Assembly (NCBI GenBank): GCA_905210885.1
Contig: CAJLYO010000120.1
Location: 1 to 5,746 of the forward strand
Reading direction: 5' to 3'
Origin: an uncultured Eubacteriales bacterium
GTDB taxonomy: Bacteria; Bacillota; Clostridia; Monoglobales; Firm-18
Length of the DNA stretch: 5,746 nucleotides
The notes under the pieces were generated by a model. It searched no databases, was not told where the DNA came from, and saw only the letters and a program-made list of their open reading frames with translations. The position numbers and the translations under genes were made by a program. The first letter of the stretch is position 1; each line of letters opens with the position of its first letter. Positions 1 to 5,697 of the stretch are shown piece by piece.

Positions 1-784
1 CGTAATATTTTTTGTACAGACGGCTGAAATAATTATAGTCCGAAAAACCTGCTTTTTCCGAAACCTCCGCTATTTGCAGCTCCCCGGACTTCAAAAGCCC
101 GTGCGCGTATTCAAGACGCTTTTTTCTTATATATTCCGCCACGCCCATGCCGCAGTCTGCTTTAAATGCCTCGTAAAGCTTTGTGCGGCTTGTGTCCGCG
201 TATTCGCATATGTCGGATATTTTAAGCTCTGTACCGAGATTTTCTTTTATATATTTCTTGGCAAGCCGTGTTATCCTGTTGTTGTCGGGCATTATCATTT
301 CTTTAAGCAAAATATAGTTTGTGCATATTTCCAAAAGCTGTGCGGCGGCATTAATCTGCTTTTTACTGCGGTATCTTATTCCCTCCGGCGTACATGAAAT
401 ATTGTAGCTTAGGTTGATTTCATCAACAAATTTTCGCAGTGCGGTTTTATCCTTTAAATCCGTAATTTGCCCGAACATCATGTATCCTATTATTTTATTG
501 TGGTCTTTAAGGGGAATTGCCGCTTCTGTCAAACCGGAATGGCATTTGTATATGTAAATCTCCCCGGAGTCCTTGCACCTTTCAAATGCGGAAACGTCGC
601 AGCTTCTGCATTCTTTGGCAAACAACCCCTCGGAATTTATAACAGAACAAAATCCGCACTTTTCCTTAGGATACGCCATAATCTCCGTATAATTTTCGTC
701 AAACACCACTATTCTTATCCCTGAAAGTGTGTAAAAAAGCTCCAGCGTTTTTTCCAGTTCGTTCATATTAAGTTTAAGGCTCAT
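1..784 (-). CDS. PocR-domain AraC-family transcriptional regulator (C-terminus cut by window edge)
   Basis: Reading the minus strand from the ATG at 784 gives 261 uninterrupted codons to the window edge; only the last residues of the second DNA-binding helix region are missing. Residues about 9-160 match the PocR sensory domain: a GFC at 44-46, C59-x-x-C62, C70, the hallmark C81-H-x-G-L-x-E, then IPL (90-92) and a GYMMFGQ (100-106). Residues about 168-261 form an AraC-type double helix-turn-helix, with helices near 189-208 (ISDICEYADTS) and 238-257 (IAEVSEKAGFSDYNYFSRLY). The start is set by GGGAGG eight bases upstream; a second Met at residue 7 has no comparable site. Family knowledge: PocR domains sense small organic ligands and AraC proteins usually activate transcription. 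Divergent placement suggests that it controls the isomerase-kinase-epimerase-aldolase operon. The ligand is unknown, presumably the sugar or an intermediate. The domain assignment is firm; the target is inference. Confidence 0.93.
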   Translation of the reverse strand, partial: MSLKLNMNELEKTLELFYTLSGIRIVVFDENYTEIMAYPKEKCGFCSVINSEGLFAKECRSCDVSAFERCKDSGEIYIYKCHSGLTEAAIPLKDHNKIIGYMMFGQITDLKDKTALRKFVDEINLSYNISCTPEGIRYRSKKQINAAAQLLEICTNYILLKEMIMPDNNRITRLAKKYIKENLGTELKISDICEYADTSRTKLYEAFKADCGMGVAEYIRKKRLEYAHGLLKSGELQIAEVSEKAGFSDYNYFSRLYKKYY

Positions 785-792
785 AAATCCGA

Positions 793-798
793 CCTCCC
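793..798 (-). promoter_or_regulatory. Ribosome binding site of the AraC regulator
   Basis: The minus strand reads GGGAGG here, eight bases before the ATG at 784. It selects that ATG over the in-frame ATG six codons later. Confidence 0.75.
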
Positions 799-801
799 GG
801 A

Positions 802-850
802 CAAATTTACAATTTTCAAAATGAATTTGACTATAATTATACCACAAATT
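802..850. promoter_or_regulatory. Possible operator: three regularly spaced CAAATT half-sites
   Basis: CAAATT occurs at 802-807, its complement AATTTG at 824-829, and CAAATT again at 845-850. The first and last are part of the longer repeat ACAAATT. Starts are 22 and 21 bases apart, about two helical turns, the spacing often seen between AraC-family half-sites. The middle copy is inverted, which is atypical for AraC, and the region is AT-rich, so chance occurrence is a real possibility. An additional small dyad, ATTTT-C-AAAAT, lies at 812-822. Confidence 0.25.
806..837 (+). promoter_or_regulatory. Candidate promoter for the sugar operon (weak -35)
   Basis: A perfect TATAAT lies at 832-837 on the plus strand, with TTTACA at 806-811 as the nearest -35-like hexamer. 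The 20-base spacer is longer than optimal. That would suit a promoter needing an AraC-type activator, but this is inference. An alternative -35, TTGACT at 827-832, pairs only with poor -10 matches (GATAAA at 853-858, 20-base spacer). The TATAAT overlaps the opposing -10 of the regulator promoter. Confidence 0.35.
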
Positions 851-863
851 CTGATAAAATCAA
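836..863 (-). promoter_or_regulatory. Probable sigma-A promoter for the AraC regulator
   Basis: On the minus strand a TTGATT (863-858) is followed after 16 bases by a perfect TATAAT (841-836), preceded by TGG, which gives an extended -10 (TGnTATAAT). Transcription would start near 829, leaving a leader of about 45 bases before the ATG at 784. This is the best-matching promoter in the intergenic region. It is a consensus match only, with no experimental support. Confidence 0.6.
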
Positions 864-886
864 TAGTAAGAAACAAAAACAGTCTG

Positions 887-892
887 AAAGGA
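887..892 (+). promoter_or_regulatory. Ribosome binding site of the isomerase
   Basis: AAAGGA lies ten bases before the ATG at 903. It is weaker and farther away than the AGGAGG sites of the three downstream genes. Confidence 0.5.
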
Positions 893-902
893 ATGGTATA
901 AA

Positions 903-2300
903 ATGAAAAAACAAACGTTTGCACTGTATTTCGGCAACAGGGGATTTTTCCCGGAAAGTCTTATCGCTTCTGCCCGTGACGAGGTTTCCGAGGCGGTTAA
1001 AGCCGCCGGGTTTGATTACATTATGCCCCCTGCGGATATGACCCGCTACGGCGCTGTCGAAACAAAGGACGAAGGAATGGTTTATGCAAGCTGGCTTAAA
1101 AACCACGAAGGCGAATATGACGGACTTATTATGTCCCTGCCGAATTTCAGCGATGAAAACGGCGCCGTTGCCGCTGTGCGTGACTGCGGCGTGCCGATTT
1201 TTATTCAGGCATATCCCGACGAAATAGGGAAAATGGATTTTGACCACCGCCGTGATTCATACTGCGGAAAATTTTCAATCTGCGATGTTTTCCATCAGTA
1301 TAAAATCCCCTTTACTGTAATGGCACCCCACGTTGTGCACCCGAAGGATAAGGCATTTGCCGAAAACCTTAAGGATTTCGCCGCAGTATGCCGCGTTGTA
1401 AACGGAATGAAACGCTTTACCATAGGCGTTATCGGCGCAAGAACGACAAAGTTCAAAACTGTCCGCTATGACGAAATAACACTTCAAAAGTACGGCATCA
1501 CCTGCGATACATACGATTTATCCGAGCTTTTCTACCGTGTAGAGCAAATGGACGATAACAGCGCCGCTGTGAAAGAAAAAATTGAAAGGCTTGTAAATTA
1601 CACCGATTTTTCTATGGTTCCGCCGGAAAAAACAAAGACACTGGCGAAAGTGTCAGTTGCAATTGACGACATGATGAGAGAATATCATTTGGACTGCATA
1701 ACACTGCGCTGCTGGGAGGAAATGCAGACGGTTTTGGGGGTTGCGCCGTGCGTGCTCTTAAGCGAACTTAACGACCGCGGAATTGTTGCCTCCTGCGAAA
1801 TTGACCTTTGCTCTGCTATAAACATGTACTCAATGCTTTTGGCATCGCAAGAACCGACGGCATGTCTTGACTGGAACAACAATTACGGCGATGACCCGGA
1901 CAAGGTTATCCTCTTCCACTGCGGTCCTGTTGCCCAAAGTCTTATGGAGGGCAAAGGCAGAGTTACCGACCACAAGATGTTTGCAAAAGGCTGCCCGGGC
2001 TGCGGCTGGGGCAGCAACGAAGGCAGAATTGCCGCATTCCCCATGACATATTCAAACTGCAAAACCGAGGACGGAAAGCTTACGTTTTACGCTGACAAAG
2101 GCGAATTTACAGGCGAACCGATAGAATACGAATTTTTCGGCTGTGGCGGCGTGGCGCATATTGACGATTTGCAGCGCAAGCTTATAACCCTTGCCAAAAA
2201 CGGTTTCAGACACCACACTGCAATAGGCAAAGGCGATTTGACCAAAATATTAAAAGAAGCATTTACGACCTATTTAGGTTATGATATGATAGAATTGTAA
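903..2300 (+). CDS. Sugar isomerase of the L-fucose/L-arabinose isomerase family
   Basis: A 465-residue cytoplasmic protein expected to interconvert an aldose and its ketose using a divalent metal. Residues about 1-170 form the N-terminal Rossmann-like part, about 171-330 the central domain, and about 335-465 the FucI/AraA-type C-terminal domain. Visible family motifs are RCWEEMQ (269-275), the acidic CEID (298-301), DWNNNYGDD (323-331), FHCGP (338-342), FFGCGGVAHIDDLQ (411-424) and GFRHHTAIGKGD (434-445). E299, D301 and H339 are plausible metal ligands by analogy to FucI; that mapping is inference. It is shorter than classical FucI (about 590) and close to the shorter related isomerases. The sequence is rich in cysteine, including a CPGC at 364-367. 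It is the first gene of the operon, 15 bases before the kinase. Substrate unknown: L-fucose, D-arabinose, or a sulfo- or deoxy-sugar such as sulfoquinovose (whose isomerases include members of this broad family) are possible. No signal peptide is seen. Confidence 0.88.
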   Translation: MKKQTFALYFGNRGFFPESLIASARDEVSEAVKAAGFDYIMPPADMTRYGAVETKDEGMVYASWLKNHEGEYDGLIMSLPNFSDENGAVAAVRDCGVPIFIQAYPDEIGKMDFDHRRDSYCGKFSICDVFHQYKIPFTVMAPHVVHPKDKAFAENLKDFAAVCRVVNGMKRFTIGVIGARTTKFKTVRYDEITLQKYGITCDTYDLSELFYRVEQMDDNSAAVKEKIERLVNYTDFSMVPPEKTKTLAKVSVAIDDMMREYHLDCITLRCWEEMQTVLGVAPCVLLSELNDRGIVASCEIDLCSAINMYSMLLASQEPTACLDWNNNYGDDPDKVILFHCGPVAQSLMEGKGRVTDHKMFAKGCPGCGWGSNEGRIAAFPMTYSNCKTEDGKLTFYADKGEFTGEPIEYEFFGCGGVAHIDDLQRKLITLAKNGFRHHTAIGKGDLTKILKEAFTTYLGYDMIEL

Positions 2301-2301
2301 A

Positions 2302-2307
2302 AGGAGG
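2302..2307 (+). promoter_or_regulatory. Ribosome binding site of the FGGY kinase
   Basis: A consensus AGGAGG starts just after the isomerase stop codon and lies eight bases before the ATG at 2316. It fixes that start. Confidence 0.85.
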
Positions 2308-2315
2308 CCGAAAAA

Positions 2316-3752
2316 ATGTATATCGGCGGACTTGACATAGGAACAAGCGGCTGTAAAATTGCGGTTTTTGACGAAAACGGAAAATTTGTAAAATGCGAGT
2401 ATACGGAATATGACGTAAAACGCGGCGGAGGGCTGCATGAAATTGACCCTGTGGAAATATTCACCTGTGTAAAAAAAGTTATATCCAACCTTGAAATTTA
2501 TGATTTGGCGGCGATTGCCGTTACAAGCTTCGGCGAAACATTTGTTATGCTTGACGAAAACGACAAGCCGTGCGCCCCGTCAATGCTGTACACAGACCCG
2601 CGGGGCAAAGAGGAATGCGACAAAATTTCGGCGCATTTCGGCAAGGAGAATCTTGCTTATTTAACAGGCGCAAAACCTCACGAAATGTATTCACTGCCAA
2701 AAATAATGTGGGTGAAGAATAACCTTCCGGAGCATTACGCAGCGGCGCGGCGTATACTTCTTATGCAGGATTACATAGTGTATATGCTGACCGGAAATGC
2801 CCAAATCGATTATTCTCTCGCCGCAAGAACAACGTGTTTTGACATAGAAAACAAATGCTGGTCGAACGAAATCCTGGATTACTGTGAAATTGACACGAAC
2901 CTGCTTTCCGCTCCGGTACCCTCCGGAACGGACGCCGGGAAAGTCAAGGCTGACATTGCCGCAGAACTTTCGGTAAATCCCAAACTCAGAATTATTTCCG
3001 GCTGTCATGACCAGATTGCCGCCATGACAGGGGCAGGAATTTTTGAACGCGGCGAAGTAATGGACGGAACAGGAACCGTTGAGTGCGTGCCTGTGGTAAC
3101 GGACAGCGTGCCAAAGGACTTCTCGCTGTTTGAATGCGGTTTTTCCTTCGCACCTCACATAAACGGAAAATATGCCTGCTATGCACTTTCGTATGCCGGC
3201 GGAGCGACACTTAAATGGTTTCGTGATAATTTTTCCGACAAATCCTATGCAGAGCTTGACAAAACCGTAGGCGATACTCCGACCGGTCTTCTTATCATGC
3301 CGCATTTTGCCGGTGCCGCAACGCCGTACATGGACACAGGCTCCAAAGCGGCAATAATAGGGCTTACGTTTGAGCACACAAAATCAGACATATACAAAGC
3401 GCTTATGGAGGGAACGGCACATGAAATTGCCGTTAACATCGAAACACTGAAAAAATACAGCCTTGTACCGCAAAAGCTTGTTGCAACAGGCGGCGGAGCA
3501 CGCTCCGCGGTTTGGCTTCAAATCAAGGCAGATGTTCTGGGTGTTCCGGTTGCGGCACTTGATAACCGGGAAGTAGGAGCGGCAGGTACGGCATACCTTG
3601 CAGGCAAGGCAATTGGAATATATCCGGAAGGTATGCGCCTTGCAAGCATTACGGCTGTATACAAGCCAAATAAAGATAAACACAAAATATACCGTGAACA
3701 ATTCAAAAAATACGCTAAAATTTACGGCATGTCAAAACAAATTTTAGGCTAA
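2316..3752 (+). CDS. FGGY-family carbohydrate kinase
   Basis: A 478-residue ATP-dependent sugar kinase, close in length to E. coli xylulokinase (484). The two FGGY actin-like domains are intact. The N-terminal phosphate-binding loop is GLDIGTSGCK (5-14) with D7, the catalytic-base region is SGCHDQ (228-233) with D232, the second phosphate loop is DGTGT (250-254), and the adenosine-binding segment is ATGGGARSAVW (390-400) with GVPV at 409-412. The substrate-pocket segment TSFGETFVML (70-79) lacks the Q-M-H of XylB and keeps the glutamate seen in glycerol kinases, so 'xylulokinase' would be an over-specific name. FGGY kinases act on ketoses such as xylulose, ribulose, fuculose and rhamnulose, and on glycerol. 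With an FBP-type aldolase downstream, phosphorylation at O1, or at the terminal hydroxyl, of the ketose from the upstream isomerase is likely. The stop codon overlaps the next gene's Shine-Dalgarno, which suggests translational coupling. Confidence 0.92.
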   Translation: MYIGGLDIGTSGCKIAVFDENGKFVKCEYTEYDVKRGGGLHEIDPVEIFTCVKKVISNLEIYDLAAIAVTSFGETFVMLDENDKPCAPSMLYTDPRGKEECDKISAHFGKENLAYLTGAKPHEMYSLPKIMWVKNNLPEHYAAARRILLMQDYIVYMLTGNAQIDYSLAARTTCFDIENKCWSNEILDYCEIDTNLLSAPVPSGTDAGKVKADIAAELSVNPKLRIISGCHDQIAAMTGAGIFERGEVMDGTGTVECVPVVTDSVPKDFSLFECGFSFAPHINGKYACYALSYAGGATLKWFRDNFSDKSYAELDKTVGDTPTGLLIMPHFAGAATPYMDTGSKAAIIGLTFEHTKSDIYKALMEGTAHEIAVNIETLKKYSLVPQKLVATGGGARSAVWLQIKADVLGVPVAALDNREVGAAGTAYLAGKAIGIYPEGMRLASITAVYKPNKDKHKIYREQFKKYAKIYGMSKQILG

Positions 3753-3757
3753 GGAGG
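3751..3757 (+). promoter_or_regulatory. Ribosome binding site deciding the DUF4432 start
   Basis: AAGGAGG overlaps the kinase TAA stop (3750-3752). Two ATGs follow in ATGCATG. The first (3762) is only four bases away and reads out of frame to a stop after 17 codons. The second (3766) has ideal eight-base spacing and opens the conserved protein, so 3766 is the start. Confidence 0.85.
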
Positions 3758-3765
3758 AAAAATGC

Positions 3766-4767
3766 ATGAACACAAATCCTTATATCGGCCACAGCACCCA
3801 GGTAAGCGGCGTTGAGGAACATATGCTTACAAAAGGCAAAGGCAAGGGAATGACGCTTTTGCAAATCAGAAACGGGCTGGGGCTTAACATTACACTGTCG
3901 GCAGACCGCGCTATGGACATTTCAAGGATAGAGTATCGGGGAACAAACATAGGATATTTTTCCCCCTGCGGATATGTCGCACCGCAGTTTTACGACAAAA
4001 ACGGCAGCGGATTTTTAAAGTCCTTTACGGCAGGCTTTATGACCACGTGCGGCATAACCGCTGTGGGAAGTCCGTGCACCGATGAAGGCGAAACACTCCC
4101 CCTCCACGGAACGGTGTCGAATACGCCGTGCGAAAATTATTACTATACGGAAAATGATGATGAAATTAAGGTACACGCCGTTGTGCGCGATGCCGCGCTG
4201 TTTGACAAACAGCTGCTTTTGCACCGCACATTCACAGTATCCAAACACGAAAACTCCGTGCAAATAAACGACAGCGTTGAAAATATCGGCAGTTCCGCCT
4301 CGCCGTGCATGCTCCTCTATCACATTAATATCGGATATCCCATACTCAGCGAAAATGCGTTTTTAAACATTCCCCACCAACATGTAAAGGCAAGAAACGA
4401 ACACGCGCAGGAGGATATAGACAACTGTCTTATCATGGAAAAACCTCAGCGCGGATACGAGGAACGCTGTTATTATTATGACGTTGCAGACAAAGACAAC
4501 ATAGGAACCGTGGGCATTTTTAACCCGAAGGAAAACCGCGGACTTACAATCAGCTTTGACAAATCGACCCTTGACTGCTTTACACAGTGGAAAATGATGG
4601 GTGAACACGAATACGTGCTTGGTCTTGAGCCCGGCAACTGCACACCGGACGGGCGCGACATAAACCGCCGTGACGGAATTTTAAAATTTGTAAATCCCGG
4701 CGAAAGTTATGACACAAATGTAAAAATTAAATTCACACAAAATTCGGAGGAAATAAAATGCTTGTAA
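3766..4767 (+). CDS. DUF4432 aldose-1-epimerase-like protein (galactose mutarotase fold)
   Basis: A 333-residue protein with the characteristic pattern of DUF4432, a branch of the galactose-mutarotase-like beta-sandwich superfamily. Motifs in order are LSADRAMDIS (44-53), GYFSPCGYVAPQ (63-74), FTAGFMTTCGI (87-97), LPLHGT (111-116), LLYHINIGYP (183-192), FTQWKMM (272-278) and YVLGLEPGNC (283-292). H186 and E288 are candidates for the acid/base pair used by mutarotases; this is analogy, not shown. The expected role is interconversion of alpha and beta anomers of the incoming aldose so that the isomerase receives the right form, or binding or processing of a sugar phosphate. Most members lack biochemical characterisation. 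No signal peptide is seen, so it is cytoplasmic. It begins 13 bases after the kinase and its last ten bases overlap the aldolase start, so co-translation is likely. Confidence 0.86.
   Translation: MNTNPYIGHSTQVSGVEEHMLTKGKGKGMTLLQIRNGLGLNITLSADRAMDISRIEYRGTNIGYFSPCGYVAPQFYDKNGSGFLKSFTAGFMTTCGITAVGSPCTDEGETLPLHGTVSNTPCENYYYTENDDEIKVHAVVRDAALFDKQLLLHRTFTVSKHENSVQINDSVENIGSSASPCMLLYHINIGYPILSENAFLNIPHQHVKARNEHAQEDIDNCLIMEKPQRGYEERCYYYDVADKDNIGTVGIFNPKENRGLTISFDKSTLDCFTQWKMMGEHEYVLGLEPGNCTPDGRDINRRDGILKFVNPGESYDTNVKIKFTQNSEEIKCL
4746..4750 (+). promoter_or_regulatory. Ribosome binding site of the aldolase, inside the DUF4432 gene
   Basis: GGAGG lies seven bases before the ATG at 4758, within the 3' end of the preceding coding region. 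The genes overlap in ATGCTTGTAA (4758-4767), a typical arrangement for translational coupling. Confidence 0.8.
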
Positions 4768-5594
4768 ATTTAAAAAATATACTACAAATCGCAGAGGCAG
4801 AAAAATGTGCCGTAGGCTCATTTAACACACCTAATTTTGAAAGCATGCGCGCAGTAATCGGCGCGGCAGAAGAGCTTAACACACCGGTAATAATCATGCA
4901 TGCCCAGGTGCACGAGGAAATGGGACTTTGCAAAATGGACGAAATTGCGCCGATTATGCTGTTTATGGCAGACCGCGCGAAAGTGCCTGTGTGCGTTCAT
5001 TTGGACCACGGCACGGACATTGACTATGTAAAACGCGGCATTGATTTGGGCTTTACTTCGGTTATGTATGACGGCTCGGAATGTTCGCTTGATTTAAACC
5101 GTGCCAATACCTGTATAATAAAGGAAATTGCCGCACGTGAAAATGTTTCGGTTGAAGCGGAAGTCGGCAGCATGGGTTCAAGAGAATCGGGTGAAAGCGG
5201 CGGTGAAAGTATTTATACCGACCCGGAAAAAGCGGCGGAATTTGTTGCCGCTACCGGTATAGACGCCCTTGCATGTGCTTTCGGCACTGCCCACGGTATT
5301 TATCTTAAAGAACCTAAACTTGACTTTGAACGTGTGTCAAAAATTCATTCAATGATAGATGTGCCAATAGTTATGCACGGAGGCAGCGGTGTATCACCGG
5401 AGGATTATAAAAAAGTAATCAAATGCGGCGTGCGCAAGGTTAACTATTACACATACATGGCAAAGGCAGGCGGCGAAGCTGTGCAGACTGCAAAGGACAA
5501 GACATTTTTCCACGACATTGCCTTGGCTGCGGAAAACGGCATGAAACAAAATGTAAAGGCGGCAATAAAGGTTTTTGCAGGTATCGAGCGTTAG
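4758..5594 (+). CDS. Class II (zinc) ketose-phosphate aldolase, fructose/tagatose-bisphosphate aldolase family
   Basis: A 278-residue TIM-barrel aldolase, about the length of the KbaY/GatY tagatose-bisphosphate branch (about 285) and shorter than FbaA. The metal-site motifs are intact: VHLDHG (80-85) with D83 as catalytic acid and H84 as ligand, FGTAHG (175-180) with H179, and VMHGGSG (205-211) with H207. SVMYDGS (101-107) and VEAEVGSMG (132-140), with E135, also match the family. The DHAP phosphate-binding segment, usually KVN-x-x-T followed by an acid, reads KVNYYTYMAKAG (227-238) here, so tyrosines replace the expected residues. The likely reaction is retro-aldol cleavage of the ketose phosphate made by the upstream kinase into DHAP plus an aldehyde. 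Family relatives such as IolJ act on other ketose phosphates, so 'fructose-bisphosphate aldolase' should not be taken as the substrate. It is the last gene of the operon and is followed by a terminator. Confidence 0.92.
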   Translation: MLVNLKNILQIAEAEKCAVGSFNTPNFESMRAVIGAAEELNTPVIIMHAQVHEEMGLCKMDEIAPIMLFMADRAKVPVCVHLDHGTDIDYVKRGIDLGFTSVMYDGSECSLDLNRANTCIIKEIAARENVSVEAEVGSMGSRESGESGGESIYTDPEKAAEFVAATGIDALACAFGTAHGIYLKEPKLDFERVSKIHSMIDVPIVMHGGSGVSPEDYKKVIKCGVRKVNYYTYMAKAGGEAVQTAKDKTFFHDIALAAENGMKQNVKAAIKVFAGIER

Positions 5595-5658
5595 CAGAAT
5601 GCCGCTGTGCAGTTTACTTAAAGCACCATACAAATACCGTAGTTCACAAGAGTAACAG

Positions 5659-5697
5659 AAAAAAGCCGAAAAGTACAATTGTACTTTTCGGCTTTTT
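5659..5697. terminator. Bidirectional intrinsic terminator between the sugar operon and tRNA-Trp
   Basis: A perfect 12-base-pair stem, GCCGAAAAGTAC (5665-5676) with GTACTTTTCGGC (5681-5692), closes an AATT loop. On the plus strand it is followed by five T (5693-5697). On the minus strand the six A at 5659-5664 provide six T. It can therefore stop transcripts of the operon from the left and of the tRNA from the right. The stem is 64-70 bases past the aldolase stop, and no other gene is seen in that gap. Confidence 0.9.

Noticed and set aside
74..724. Plus-strand open frames at 74-397 and 467-724
   Set aside because: Both lie antisense to the regulator, whose minus-strand frame gives clear PocR and AraC motifs. 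Their translations show no recognisable family and no ribosome binding site was apparent.
837..1247. 136-codon minus-strand frame across the isomerase start
   Set aside because: It is antisense to a conserved enzyme and runs through the divergent promoter. No motif supports it.
2691..3377. 228-codon minus-strand frame inside the kinase
   Set aside because: It is long but low-complexity in character (Arg/Cys/His-rich) and is a mirror of the kinase codons; all FGGY motifs read on the plus strand.
3762..3764. Earlier ATG four bases before the DUF4432 start
   Set aside because: It is out of frame with the conserved protein, too close to the Shine-Dalgarno, and reaches a stop after 17 codons.
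903..5594. Assigning the operon firmly to fucose, tagatose or sulfoquinovose use
   Set aside because: Each fits some of the enzyme families, but no substrate-defining gene (transporter, glycosidase, exporter, aldehyde dehydrogenase) is visible, so gene symbols such as fucI, xylB or fba were withheld.
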